Source: G963677325 sp963810555 (GTDB lineage: Bacteria > Bacteroidota > Bacteroidia > Bacteroidales > Prolixibacteraceae). From it: a DNA stretch of 64,000 nucleotides. Under the pieces are notes generated by a model, which was given only the letters and a program-made list of their open reading frames with translations, was not told where the DNA came from and searched no databases. How positions within the stretch are numbered: the stretch's first letter is position 1; the number at the start of each line of letters is the position of its first letter. The stretch spans positions 87,881 to 151,880 of the forward strand of contig CAWENX010000019.1 in NCBI GenBank assembly GCA_963810555.1, written 5' to 3'. The position numbers were made by a program, and so were the translations under genes. Below are positions 45,770-55,381 of this stretch, one piece after another.

Positions 45770-46637
45770 AATTTTTGTTGTTTAATTTAGACTAAATTAA
45801 CAAACAGGAGAGACTTTTGTTTTTGAAGCGTCAAAGTTTTAACACTGCAATAGGCTAAAGGCCAAAATACTGAAGACTAAAGGAAAAATGATTAAATGAA
45901 ACAATAAGGAAGGGTAAATCATTCAAAATTAATCTCAAATCTTTTAGGAATTGAATATTAATCTCCTACGGCTAAGGAGAGAAATAAATGCATTTATCCA
46001 ACCTGTTATTTTCCCTGTACCATCCCCTAAGCTAATTCAGTACATCAACTGAACTTAAACAGTATTTGAATTGTAAAAACTGTAAATGTACTGAAGAAGT
46101 ACTGAAGAAGTACTGTAGAAGGTACGAATAAGATACGGCTTTGATAACAGGTTTAAAGGGCTTTGTCAGGTTTTTAAAAAGTGGACAAATATGGTGAAAA
46201 TTATTACTGCTGGAATTGCAAAGGCGCGATTAATCGCTTCTCTGCATGAGATGACATCGCGAGGGAGCAGATAGGAATATTTTCCTGAATATGAGACGCA
46301 CGCTGTGCGTCTCTACAAGAACGCTAAATATTAAATTATCAATAGAATAACACAAACTTTGCAGAGAGGCATGACATGCGTCTAAGGATCATGTAATAAA
46401 GGTGATTGTAAACCACTTGTTAAGTGATTGAGATTGCAAATCTTAACCAGCTGAAGATAGAATTCTGAATTTATTGTTAAATATAATATTGTTTTGCCCT
46501 AATATCCATTCCTGATAATGAATCGTTCATAATATTTGTTTATGATTTGGAATGGCAGAGAAATTTCATATCTTAGCATAATCCTTAAACTAATCCGAAA
46601 ATATAACTATAGTAATCATTCTAAAAGACTTAACACA
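45770..46637. other. Gene-free spacer with several dispersed repeats
   Basis: About 870 nt without a credible gene. Contents: GGCTAAAGG/GACTAAAGG words near 45850, a tandem GTACTGAAGAAG repeat (about 46088-46124), GCGATTAATCGC at 46226-46237, and the palindrome at 46293. A frame open from 46536 reads into the GH9 gene but looks non-coding before 46638. Confidence 0.6.
46293..46316. repeat. GAGACGCAC...GTGCGTCTC palindrome
   Basis: Nine-bp perfect stem (46293-46301 with 46305-46313) around GCT, followed by TAC. Same outer bases as the palindromes at 33528 and 63596, with different but still paired inner bases. Confidence 0.85.
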
Positions 46638-49493
46638 ATGAATTTTTTAAAAAAATTGTTTATCGAAGGCGCTGTCCTTATGACCGGCTTCGTCCTTCTC
46701 AATGTTACATCATCTTCGGCACAGACATGCGATGATCATCAGATGCCGATGAAAGCCAATCCTGATAATTCGATTGAGGCTTCGTGGCTTGCCAAACCGG
46801 TGCTCGAATCGAAGCTTCTGGATAATATGGAAGACCTTTCAACCTGGTCAAAGTCAGGTCTTGCTAAAATGAGCCTGACTAAAGAACGCTCAATGGACGG
46901 TAAATCATCCGTCAGGATAAAGCTTCCCACTGCCCTTCCGAAAGGTTCAGGCTCATACCCTGCCGGAGGTATCTCGCATCGCTTTAATAATGAGGACTGG
47001 AGTGACTACAACAGAATATCCTTCTGGGTCTATCCGGAAATTAAAAATGCAACATGGTCAACTCTTGCCTGTGCCTTAAACAATTCGGGTGAGAAGAAAG
47101 TTCCTGATGTTTTTGGGAGAAATGGCCGAAATGATGTTATTCTCGAACCGAACAAATGGAACCATATCGTTTGGGAAATTCCCTACCTCTCACGGGATAA
47201 GATCACCAGCTTTTCCATGTTTCATATACTTCAAGGCAAGGCAAGGGCAGGAATAGGCGATACCCTTACACTGGATTTTGATATGCTTGAGCTTCAAAAG
47301 GTCAATCCTGATTATTACGAGGGATGGAGCGTTGCGCCGGACATGATCTCTTTCAGCCAACCCGGTTACCAGACAGGAGGAGAAAAAACAGCCTTTATGG
47401 ATGTTACGGGAGCAAAGGAGTTTTCTTTGGTCAATGCCCTGACCGGCAGGACGGTTCTTACCAAACCGGTTAAGACAATCCAGACCTATGTCAGTAAATT
47501 TAACGTGCTCAATTTCTCTGAGGTAAGACAGGAAGGCACTTTCATTCTCAAAGCGGGTGATGTAACCACACGCCCGTTCAGGATCGGTGAGGACGTATGG
47601 ATGGAGTCTGTTTGGAAAAACCTCAATTACTGGTTCTGCCAGCGGTGCGGATTTGAGATTCCCGGCATTCACGACGCCTGCCACAGGGATGTAGTTGCGA
47701 CAAAGGATACAATGAAGATTGTTGTCAACAGCGGGTGGCATGATGCAGGGGACCTAACGCAAATGATCTATAACACCGCTCCGGCCGTATATGCCATGTT
47801 CAGTCTCGCAGACCGCCTAAAGGGAAAGGACAAAGAGCTTTATGACAAACTGATCGATGAGGGGAAGTGGGGACTCGACTGGATGCTCAAAACCCGTTTC
47901 AGCAACGGCTATCGTCACAACTTCGGAGGCATTGGCAGATATACCGACGGGATCATGGGCACTTCAGACGATATTCATTTCAGGGCTCAAAACACTCCGT
48001 TTGAGAATTTCCTCTCTTCAACAACCATAGCGAGGGCAGGGAAAACTCTTCGCAGTATCGATCCTGTTAAAACCACCCAGTGCATCGAAGCCGCCGCTGA
48101 AGACTGGGAAGCGGCAGTTGCAAAAATGACCCGCGGAGAGGTTGAGGTAGACGGTGAAGCGATTATGAGCTCAATTGCACTGTATGAATTGACAGGAGAA
48201 TCAAAATATGCCGATAAGGCCAAACAGTTAGGAGACTCGCTGATGAACAGCCAGCAGCAGGTTTATCCTGACTGGAAAATTCCCTTTGTGGGATTCTTTT
48301 ACAGGGATCCCGACAAAATACAGGTTTTAAGGTATAACCCTATTTCACAGGAACATGCTCCGGCTATGGCGCTTGAAAAACTTTGCAAGACTTTTCCATA
48401 CGATCCGAAATGGATAGACTGGTATACTGCTCTTGTTTTAAATGCAGAGTATTATAAAGCTGCTGCAAAATACACGCAACCCTACGGGATGATTCCGGCC
48501 TCGATCTATAATATCAACGAGGTACAAAAAAGGAGCCTTTACGGGCTTCAGCAATCAAGCCTTTTAGCTGGAGAAAGATACGGAACCTTCAAAGACCAGG
48601 TTAAGAACGGTATGGAACTCGGCAATGGTAATTACCTGCGTCTTTTCCCGGTCTGGTTTGGCCACAGGGGAAATTTTGGGATAATGCTTGCACAGGCAAA
48701 AGCCGTAGCGGTCGCTTCTCACATGCGAAAGGACCTCGACGGGATCAATCTCAGCCGTCAGCAGATGGAATGGATTATCGGCAAGAATCCTTTCTGTCAG
48801 AGCACAATGTGGGGTGAAGGGTATGATTTCTCACCGCTTTATACACCAAGTTCAGGCAACCTCGTAGGAGGCCTCCCGGTAGGTATAGAAACGGACGAAA
48901 ACAAGGATGTTCCTTTCTGGCCGGCTTCAATACTTTATAATTACAAGGAAGTGTGGTCGAATCCGGATGCCCGCTGGCTGTGGCTTTCAGAGGAAGTGGC
49001 CCTGCCTTCGACTCTTGAGATTCAAGGAAATATTGAGAAAGACATGACAATAAAAGTCGTGGATAAGTCGACCGGATGGTCAAAGGATATTGATTTGCTG
49101 AAAGGTGAAAAATGCCCCTCAACCGAAATGCCCGAAGGGAAATACACGGCACAGTTTAACGGCATGGAAAGGGAATTCACCCTTTTGCCGGGAGAGAATT
49201 GTGTGCTCGACTTAAATAATCCTTTCGCATTTTCAGTTTCACAGGAATCATCCGGACGCGGGAAGGTCCGCATTACCATTACCGCTCAGGGCAAAGGGCA
49301 GGTTCAGTTTGATATGCGGGGATGGAACATTGAATTGGGAAAAAAGGTTCAGCGCTCGGTTGTGCTTGACGACAAACCTGCGAAGCTTGTCTGGGAAGCA
49401 ACAGTTTCGGATTCAAAGAAGCCATGGGTGGGAGTTATAATTCCTGACGGCAAAGTAGATGAAGGGAAAGAGATTCATGATATAAAAATGTAA
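46638..49493 (+). CDS. GH9-family (cellulase-like) glycoside hydrolase
   Basis: 951-aa exported enzyme with a signal peptide ending SSSAQ. A carbohydrate-binding-like region (to ~residue 225) and an N-terminal Ig-like domain (FSQPGYQTGG ... AFMDVTGAKEFSLV) precede the (alpha/alpha)6 catalytic domain. The Asp-bearing segment is NSGWHDAGDLTQMIY, as in GH9, and WIIGKNPFCQSTMWGEG matches the later active-site region. The typical final Glu motif is not obvious. A beta-rich tail follows. I took the ATG at 46638 rather than the upstream frame start because it gives the leader. Likely an endoglucanase or related exo-enzyme; a terminator follows. Confidence 0.8.
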   Translation: MNFLKKLFIEGAVLMTGFVLLNVTSSSAQTCDDHQMPMKANPDNSIEASWLAKPVLESKLLDNMEDLSTWSKSGLAKMSLTKERSMDGKSSVRIKLPTALPKGSGSYPAGGISHRFNNEDWSDYNRISFWVYPEIKNATWSTLACALNNSGEKKVPDVFGRNGRNDVILEPNKWNHIVWEIPYLSRDKITSFSMFHILQGKARAGIGDTLTLDFDMLELQKVNPDYYEGWSVAPDMISFSQPGYQTGGEKTAFMDVTGAKEFSLVNALTGRTVLTKPVKTIQTYVSKFNVLNFSEVRQEGTFILKAGDVTTRPFRIGEDVWMESVWKNLNYWFCQRCGFEIPGIHDACHRDVVATKDTMKIVVNSGWHDAGDLTQMIYNTAPAVYAMFSLADRLKGKDKELYDKLIDEGKWGLDWMLKTRFSNGYRHNFGGIGRYTDGIMGTSDDIHFRAQNTPFENFLSSTTIARAGKTLRSIDPVKTTQCIEAAAEDWEAAVAKMTRGEVEVDGEAIMSSIALYELTGESKYADKAKQLGDSLMNSQQQVYPDWKIPFVGFFYRDPDKIQVLRYNPISQEHAPAMALEKLCKTFPYDPKWIDWYTALVLNAEYYKAAAKYTQPYGMIPASIYNINEVQKRSLYGLQQSSLLAGERYGTFKDQVKNGMELGNGNYLRLFPVWFGHRGNFGIMLAQAKAVAVASHMRKDLDGINLSRQQMEWIIGKNPFCQSTMWGEGYDFSPLYTPSSGNLVGGLPVGIETDENKDVPFWPASILYNYKEVWSNPDARWLWLSEEVALPSTLEIQGNIEKDMTIKVVDKSTGWSKDIDLLKGEKCPSTEMPEGKYTAQFNGMEREFTLLPGENCVLDLNNPFAFSVSQESSGRGKVRITITAQGKGQVQFDMRGWNIELGKKVQRSVVLDDKPAKLVWEATVSDSKKPWVGVIIPDGKVDEGKEIHDIKM

Positions 49494-49560
49494 ATTTCAG
49501 GATATTTAATTACCTAAACAAAATATCAGCTAATTTGAACATTAGCTTATAAGATCAAGA

Positions 49561-49597
49561 AAAGCACCCGGAACAGTAATATTTCCGGGTGCTTTTT
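49561..49597 (+). terminator. Strong terminator after the GH9 gene
   Basis: AAAGCACCCGGAA (49561-49573) pairs perfectly with TTCCGGGTGCTTT, giving a 13-bp stem and a T-run. The rest of the 304-nt gap (49494-49797) is AT-rich leader for the next small gene. Confidence 0.92.
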
Positions 49598-49797
49598 CAA
49601 TTAATATTAAATTTTTATAACATTTTAAAATCCATGAATCAAATAAGGAAGATTACATAGGAAGCAATATTTAAAACAATTAATCAAAATAAGATGAGAA
49701 ATTTACAAATGTTTTTATAAACTGTGTAATGGTAAATTCATTCATTTATTGTATCTTATATAAATGAATTTTATTATTAATAACGCAAAAGGAAAAA

Positions 49798-50019
49798 ATG
49801 AATAATCTATGGAAGCAACATGAATTAAAAGCGGCAGCATTTGCCAAACTGGCGGCAATTCATTTCCAAAAAGCGGCAGAATTTAATGATGCCGGAGATT
49901 TTGCACAGGCTCTTCATCAATCCCTGTTAGCGGCAACTAACATGGATCGTTCATCCCTGCATGCCAAACAAGCCAACGACTATTGCTTTAGAAAGCTGAT
50001 ATGCGATACCAATGAATAA
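49798..50019 (+). CDS. Hypothetical small helical protein, paralogue 1
   Basis: 73-aa protein, wholly helical in appearance, with no leader. Pattern: HELKAAAFAKLAAIHFQKAAE then a GDFAQALHQSLLAAT helix and SSLHAKQAND. It shares this pattern with the 80-aa protein 225 nt downstream. The length and helix phasing suggest a TPR-like or HEPN-like mini-bundle. The function is unknown. An AAAGGA ribosome-binding site precedes the ATG. Confidence 0.65.
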   Translation: MNNLWKQHELKAAAFAKLAAIHFQKAAEFNDAGDFAQALHQSLLAATNMDRSSLHAKQANDYCFRKLICDTNE

Positions 50020-50243
50020 ATAAAAACTGATGTAATTCTGAACTGGAAGGAACAAAACTTCAGGAATTTATATATTCATATAATTTGGAAATTTTAATTA
50101 AAAAAGATGAAGGATCTTCAATCACACATTAATATCATAATAATATAAGAATTATGTAATTATAAAATGAAATTATGTAATATATTTTTAATCTTTTTTT
50201 ATTAAAATGCACTCGTGAAAAATAAAGGATTTATTGGGGATTT

Positions 50244-50486
50244 ATGGATGATGATTGGTCAGAACATATCTTAAAAGCTGCAAAATATGCAGAATGGGCA
50301 TCATTGCATTATAAAGTCGCGGCAGATTATAAAGAGACAGGGGATATGGAAAGAGCTCTTTATCACGCTCTTATTGGCGCAACTGATCTGGATTATGCTT
50401 CCCGTCATGCCAAAATAGCCAATGACCGTTTTTACAGATCATCAAAGAATGGCACGCTGGAGATACTTACCAATAACGGTATTTAA
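50244..50486 (+). CDS. Hypothetical small helical protein, paralogue 2
   Basis: 80-aa protein with the pattern of its neighbour: EHILKAAKYAEWASLHYKVAA, GDMERALYHALIGATDLDYA and SRHAKIANDRFYR. About 40% of aligned residues match by eye. There is a separate AT-rich leader, so the pair may be independently transcribed. The divergence with retained pattern argues that both are translated. Confidence 0.65.
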   Translation: MDDDWSEHILKAAKYAEWASLHYKVAADYKETGDMERALYHALIGATDLDYASRHAKIANDRFYRSSKNGTLEILTNNGI

Positions 50487-50713
50487 TTGAGAAATCCATT
50501 CTTCTTCATTTTTTTATTTTTACCTCTTCCTGATTTTCAATACATTAATTAATTAATTTCCTGATCCATTTATTTAATTTTATAAAAATTAAATACTGAT
50601 TTATCAACCAGGTGCAGTTTCTTCGTGAATGAAATGATAAGTCAGGTGATTCATTTTTATTAAATTCGTCACAACAAAAAAAATCAAAAACTTATGACCT
50701 GACAATTGAAATC

Positions 50714-51874
50714 ATGACAAAAAATTCGAGAAGAGATTTTGTTAGAAAACTGACAGTGTTTTCATCCCTTGCAGGAGTGGCAAACCTTTCAGCCAGAGCT
50801 TCGGTGCAAAATGACAAAACTTTACAGGAAATTGAAAAGTTCAAAAAGATTGATGTTCATATGCATATTTCTTCGGATGCGGTTTACCTGAGGGAAGTGA
50901 TGGACGAATTGAACCTGAAGATGAATATAATATGCAACATTGGACTTCAGCCCGATCGGTTAAAAGTACAGGTTGATGCCGCAATTGAAATCTGCAGGAA
51001 GTATCCTCGTTATTATTCCTGGTGCACGACTTTTGGATTTGAACGGATGTTTGATCCTGACTGGACTGAAAGGGTAAAGAAATATCTTAAATACGGTTTT
51101 GATAACGGAGCCCTGGCAGTAAAAGTATGGAAAGAAATCGGAATGCAGGTGAAAAAGCCAGATGGTGGGTTTATCCAGATCGATGATCCTCTGTTTGATC
51201 CCATCCTCGATTATACAGAGCATGAAGGAAAAACTCTTTTTACTCATATCGGTGATCCTGTCGATAACTGGTTATACACAGGAGCTGATGGAATACAGCA
51301 TTTCTGGTATAAAGAAGGAGCTGATATTACCGTGAACAGGATCGGAAAATTCCAGGGAGAAGTTTCCTGGGAGAACCTTATGCTTGCAAGAGACCGGATG
51401 ATTGCAAAGCACCCAGGGCTAAAGATAATAGGCTGCCATTTGCTGAGCATGCCCCATGATGTTGACCTCGTGGCACAACGTTTAGACAGGTTTCCCAACC
51501 TTGCAGTGGATACTTCTCTGACAGTCCCCTATCTTATGGGACAGTCAAGAAAAAAGGTAAGGTCATTTTTCCTGAAATACCAGGACAGAATAATATATGG
51601 TCTTGATGAATCAGGAGGCTTGATCCCGACAAAATACCTGAAAGATATAACCAAAGTCAGGAAGCAATGGACTAAGGAAGAAATCTCAAAAGAAAAGAAA
51701 AACCTCCTGCAAAGGTATAGAAATGACTTCATTTACTATTTTACAGACAAAGAAATCCGGTCAAAAGACTATTCCATTAAGGGAATTGCTCTTCCGGAAG
51801 ATGTTCTTCATAAAGTCTTTTATGAAAATGCTGTTAAATGGGTACCGGGAATAGAAAAGAGTTATGAGAGATAA
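50714..51874 (+). CDS. Exported amidohydrolase-family (TIM-barrel) hydrolase
   Basis: 386-aa protein with a Tat-type leader (NSRRDFVRKLTVFSSLAG). Barrel segments are KIDVHMHISSDA (metal HxH), ALAVKVWKEIGM, TLFTHIGDP (His), IIGCHLLSMPHD (His) and YGLDESGG (Asp), consistent with the amidohydrolase_2 group (PF04909-like). It probably hydrolyses or decarboxylates a small carboxylate in the periplasm. It stands alone on the plus strand. Confidence 0.82.
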   Translation: MTKNSRRDFVRKLTVFSSLAGVANLSARASVQNDKTLQEIEKFKKIDVHMHISSDAVYLREVMDELNLKMNIICNIGLQPDRLKVQVDAAIEICRKYPRYYSWCTTFGFERMFDPDWTERVKKYLKYGFDNGALAVKVWKEIGMQVKKPDGGFIQIDDPLFDPILDYTEHEGKTLFTHIGDPVDNWLYTGADGIQHFWYKEGADITVNRIGKFQGEVSWENLMLARDRMIAKHPGLKIIGCHLLSMPHDVDLVAQRLDRFPNLAVDTSLTVPYLMGQSRKKVRSFFLKYQDRIIYGLDESGGLIPTKYLKDITKVRKQWTKEEISKEKKNLLQRYRNDFIYYFTDKEIRSKDYSIKGIALPEDVLHKVFYENAVKWVPGIEKSYER

Positions 51875-52001
51875 GTTATGAAAATCTGATGGGAGAAAAG
51901 TGAATATGAGAAAATGTGAGCGTGTGAAGGTGAGAGGGTGTGAATTTCCCACTTTCCCATCTTCTTACTTTCTCACAAATTCCTTCATTCTTGATTATGC
52001 T

Positions 52002-52838
52002 TTAATTCTTTTCGGCATTCCATTTTCGGGATTTTCCATCTGAGGAAATGGAACCTGATATGCTGTTACCATTGATAATACCGGAGTATTTTTCATCATC
52101 TGCCATAAAAGTTATTTGATTTCCATTGAGTCTGCCCTCAGATATTCTTGACCTTCCCTTGTTTGTTTTGATTGTTCCCTTTAGCTTTTGAAATTCCTGT
52201 TCCAGTCTTAATTCCCCTTCAGGCATTTGCCAATCACCATCTGCTTTTGCAGGAACAATCCAAAGAAGGGCATCGCACCAGGAATCGCAGTCATCAGCTG
52301 TAACAGTTTCATCAGGCTCCCACTCTCCCATCCTGAATGTATTGGTCACAATCCGGGTACCTGGTTTTAATGCGAGTAGTCTGGGACGCAGCTTTAAATT
52401 GATATCAGTGAGCAAAAACATGGTGATCACAGTAGCCTGGGATAAATCGGTCAGGAAAAGGTCACCCTGTACAAATTCCGCTTTATCACTCACTCCCTCC
52501 TTTTTCGCATTTCTTTTCGACAATTCAACCATTTTCGGATTGAATTCCACACCTCTTGCCCTTGCACCCCGTTTGGCTGCAGTAATAACGGTTCTCCCGT
52601 CACCCGAACCAAGATCAATAACAAAGTCGTTTGAAGTGACTTTAGCAATATCCAGCATTTTATCAACCAGGACCTGCGGTGTGGGAACCCAAACAACATC
52701 CTTTCCCGCCTGTCCTGAATAGGGTTCAAAATTTGAATCCGTTTGCTCTTTCTGAGCAAAAGCACTTCCAAATACAGATGACAAAAAAATTACAATAAAC
52801 GTCAGTCTGAAAAACCGGCTTAAATTCAGATTTTCCAT
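52002..52838 (-). CDS. Exported class I SAM-dependent methyltransferase
   Basis: About 278-aa protein with a signal peptide (FIVIFLSSVFGSAFAQ). The methyltransferase core has the SAM loop FVIDLGSGDGRTVI and GVEFNPKMVELS, then VQGDLFLTDLS. A C-terminal beta extension (from about residue 215, SRISEGRLNGNQITF) is extra. Methyltransferases with leaders are unusual because SAM is cytoplasmic; the same oddity occurs in two neighbours. I start at the ATG (52838) after the TTG used by the longer frame. Confidence 0.75.
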   Translation of the reverse strand: MENLNLSRFFRLTFIVIFLSSVFGSAFAQKEQTDSNFEPYSGQAGKDVVWVPTPQVLVDKMLDIAKVTSNDFVIDLGSGDGRTVITAAKRGARARGVEFNPKMVELSKRNAKKEGVSDKAEFVQGDLFLTDLSQATVITMFLLTDINLKLRPRLLALKPGTRIVTNTFRMGEWEPDETVTADDCDSWCDALLWIVPAKADGDWQMPEGELRLEQEFQKLKGTIKTNKGRSRISEGRLNGNQITFMADDEKYSGIINGNSISGSISSDGKSRKWNAEKN

Positions 52839-52917
52839 AATCAAAGGTTTAAGTTATTTAATGATCCATTCTAATAAATTTTAAGTCCTATTTAAAAAAT
52901 CAAAAGAAATTCTGTTA

Positions 52918-54342
52918 TCAATCTTCCTTATGCATGTCCATGCCTATACTATCCAGTTCAGGCTCCTCCATTAAAATTATTTCCCTTCCCGGCAACTCAG
53001 AAATCCCGTTGCTTCTCCTGAAAACATAATAGGCTGGAATGCCTGCAAGTACAGTTATTACAGCAATTGAGGATTCCATGGGCCTTTCCAGATAAGACAA
53101 TCCCAGAATAAGCAAACCGATAAGGATATATAAAAATTGTGTTGCAGGATACCCAGGCATTTTCAAAGCTTTCGGATTCTCTTTTCTAAGTTTAACCACA
53201 CCAAAAACTGTCAGAACAGGAAATATTCCAAGGGCAAATCCCATGTAAGTCAGTACCTGCTCAAAAGTACCTGACAGAACAAGTATTACTGCGATAAGGC
53301 ATTGGAACAAAATAGAATTTGAAGGGACTTTGAATTTTTTATGTATCCGGGCTGCAGATTTAAAAAACAGACCATCTTTGGCCATAGAATAATATACTCT
53401 TGGACCAATAATAATAAATGCGCTTAGAGAGGAAAAAAGAGCAAAAGCTATAAGCAATGAAAAAAGGACATCTGCAGATCTGCCGAACAGATTTCCCATT
53501 GCAAGGCCGCCGACCGATATCACACCTTTCATAGCTTCCGGATTAATTCCATAAACATAAAGCATATTGATGCCAAAATAAAGAATGATCACAATACCGG
53601 TACCATAAAGAAGCGAGCGCGGAAGGTTTTTTGAAGGGTTCTTTATTTCTGAACCCAAATACGTTGAAGCATTCCATCCGCTGTAAGCAAACATAATCCA
53701 CATCAGGGAAAGCGCTATAGTTTTCCATCCTGCCAGTCCGGAAGGGAGTTTACTGCCTTCGCTGAAATGACTTATATCTCCATTACCGGAACTAAAGCCA
53801 GCCACAAGAAGGATGACTATCAGAGCTACTTTCAGAAGCGTCAAAATATTTTGTATCCTCGCCCCGTATTTTAGGCCGCGGTAGTGAATGAAAGTGAATA
53901 TCAGGATTATGCTTACGGCAATCATTTTCCCGGTGACAACATAACTGATCCCTGAATTGTTGAGAAAAGCTGGAAAACCGGGTACCGCCCTGGTGAAATA
54001 TTCGCTGAAGCCAAGTGCAGAAGCCGCAATCGGTGCAGAAAAACCGACCATAAAGGAAACCCATCCGCTCAGAAATCCCATAAGAGGATGGTAAAGCTTT
54101 GAAAGAAAAAGATATTCGCCCCCGGCACCTGGCATTGCTGCACCCAGTTCGCCGTATGAAAGAGCTCCGCATATGGCAATTACTCCCCCCACTCCCCATA
54201 AAACCAGCATCAGCACAGGATCATTCAGTCCTGCTATCAAAAGGCCGGAAGTAGTAAATATTCCCGCCCCGATCATATTGGCAATGACAATATTGGTCGC
54301 AGGAAAAAACCCGAGCGTTCGCTTAAGTTTTTCAGAACTCAT
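52918..54342 (-). CDS. APC-family amino-acid permease
   Basis: 474-aa inner-membrane transporter with about 12 hydrophobic segments. The first helix has the family motif IGAGIFTTSGLL, then YGELGAAMPGAGGEYLFL and WNASTYLGSEIKNPSKNLPRSL. The C-terminus is hydrophilic and acidic (MEEPELDSIGMDMHKED). It lies 6 nt downstream of an O-methyltransferase gene and 79 nt upstream of the other methyltransferase. Substrate not predictable. Confidence 0.9.
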   Translation of the reverse strand: MSSEKLKRTLGFFPATNIVIANMIGAGIFTTSGLLIAGLNDPVLMLVLWGVGGVIAICGALSYGELGAAMPGAGGEYLFLSKLYHPLMGFLSGWVSFMVGFSAPIAASALGFSEYFTRAVPGFPAFLNNSGISYVVTGKMIAVSIILIFTFIHYRGLKYGARIQNILTLLKVALIVILLVAGFSSGNGDISHFSEGSKLPSGLAGWKTIALSLMWIMFAYSGWNASTYLGSEIKNPSKNLPRSLLYGTGIVIILYFGINMLYVYGINPEAMKGVISVGGLAMGNLFGRSADVLFSLLIAFALFSSLSAFIIIGPRVYYSMAKDGLFFKSAARIHKKFKVPSNSILFQCLIAVILVLSGTFEQVLTYMGFALGIFPVLTVFGVVKLRKENPKALKMPGYPATQFLYILIGLLILGLSYLERPMESSIAVITVLAGIPAYYVFRRSNGISELPGREIILMEEPELDSIGMDMHKED

Positions 54343-54348
54343 AACCGT

Positions 54349-55032
54349 CTATTTTTCCGAAAGTTTATAGCTTATTGAAATACCCGCACCTAAAGTATTT
54401 ACAGTGGTTTTGTAGTTCTTAAGACTTTCAATATAATCAAGAAAAATATCCTGTCCGCTGCTGCCAAAAGCACGTCTTCTCCCTGGTCTGCGCTCAGTTA
54501 CATTGTGAGCCGTAAAACATCCTCCAACCTTCAGCTTTGGATCAATATCAAGGAAATAGTTTTTATACCACGCTTTATCGGCATCTGAAAAAACAAAATC
54601 AAAAGGCCCTTTTAATTTCTTCACGAGAGCATGTGCATCCATCCTGTATGCCTTAATGTAATCCGAAAGCCCGGCCTCTTTGAAATTTTTAAGTGCCGTC
54701 TTGTATCTTTCTTCGTCTATTTCAATGGTAATCAGCTTACCTCCTGTTTTACTAAGCGCCCAGGCAATCCAAATTCCCGAATGGCCTGTCGATGTACCTA
54801 TCTCCAGTGCTGATTTATAATGATTTTTAACTATGATATCATAAAGCGTCTGACCATCTATAGAGGGGATGTTCATATCATACCAGTGCCCTGCATGAGA
54901 ATCAAGAAACTTTTTAACTTTTGCATCAAGAGCAGGATTTGACTTAAGATTCTGGGCATTCGACCTAAGAACCGTTATCGACACCAGAAAGATCAAAAAA
55001 ATAACAACAGAGACCAGTTTATACCTTCTCAT
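54349..55032 (-). CDS. Exported SAM-dependent O-methyltransferase-like protein
   Basis: About 227-aa class I methyltransferase of the catechol/caffeoyl-CoA O-methyltransferase type. ALEIGTSTGHSGIWIAWAL is the SAM loop, followed by ITIEIDEERYKTA and the metal-site-like FVFSDADKAWYKNYFL. An N-terminal hydrophobic leader (VVIFLIFLVSITVL) implies an anchored or exported enzyme. I start at the ATG (55032). First gene of the unit with the permease and the other methyltransferase. Confidence 0.78.
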   Translation of the reverse strand: MRRYKLVSVVIFLIFLVSITVLRSNAQNLKSNPALDAKVKKFLDSHAGHWYDMNIPSIDGQTLYDIIVKNHYKSALEIGTSTGHSGIWIAWALSKTGGKLITIEIDEERYKTALKNFKEAGLSDYIKAYRMDAHALVKKLKGPFDFVFSDADKAWYKNYFLDIDPKLKVGGCFTAHNVTERRPGRRRAFGSSGQDIFLDYIESLKNYKTTVNTLGAGISISYKLSEK

Positions 55033-55041
55033 TTTAATCAA

Positions 55042-55381
55042 TTAAATGAATTTTCGACTAATCCCGCATGTGCGGGGACGAATTTCAGTTTATCAGCAGT
55101 CTTGTTAGTTTATCGAGACCCGATTCTATAATAAGAATTTAAGCTAAATTAAAAATAAATGACCGAATTAAAAAGCTTTTAGGCATAAATTACTGATGTG
55201 CTGATATGGTAATGTGCTAATGTACTGATGTGCTGATATGAGGATTATATTTTTGATTTAGTAAATTTCTATTTTATCACTGATTTCCAGCAAGATTTTT
55301 CGTAATTTGTCTATTCGTGTAATTCGTGTAATTCGTTATTATGTAATTTAAAGTTCATGGTCATGAAAAATCTGAAGAAAT
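55042..55381. other. Divergent spacer with REP-like hairpin and minisatellite
   Basis: Contains CCCGCA-TG-TGCGGG (55063-55076) and a degenerate CTGATGTG array near 55195-55240, both of kinds found elsewhere in the window. No gene. Confidence 0.6.

Noticed and set aside
46536..46637. Upstream extension of the GH9 reading frame
   Set aside because: The 34 extra residues lack a leader, whereas the internal ATG gives a clean signal peptide.
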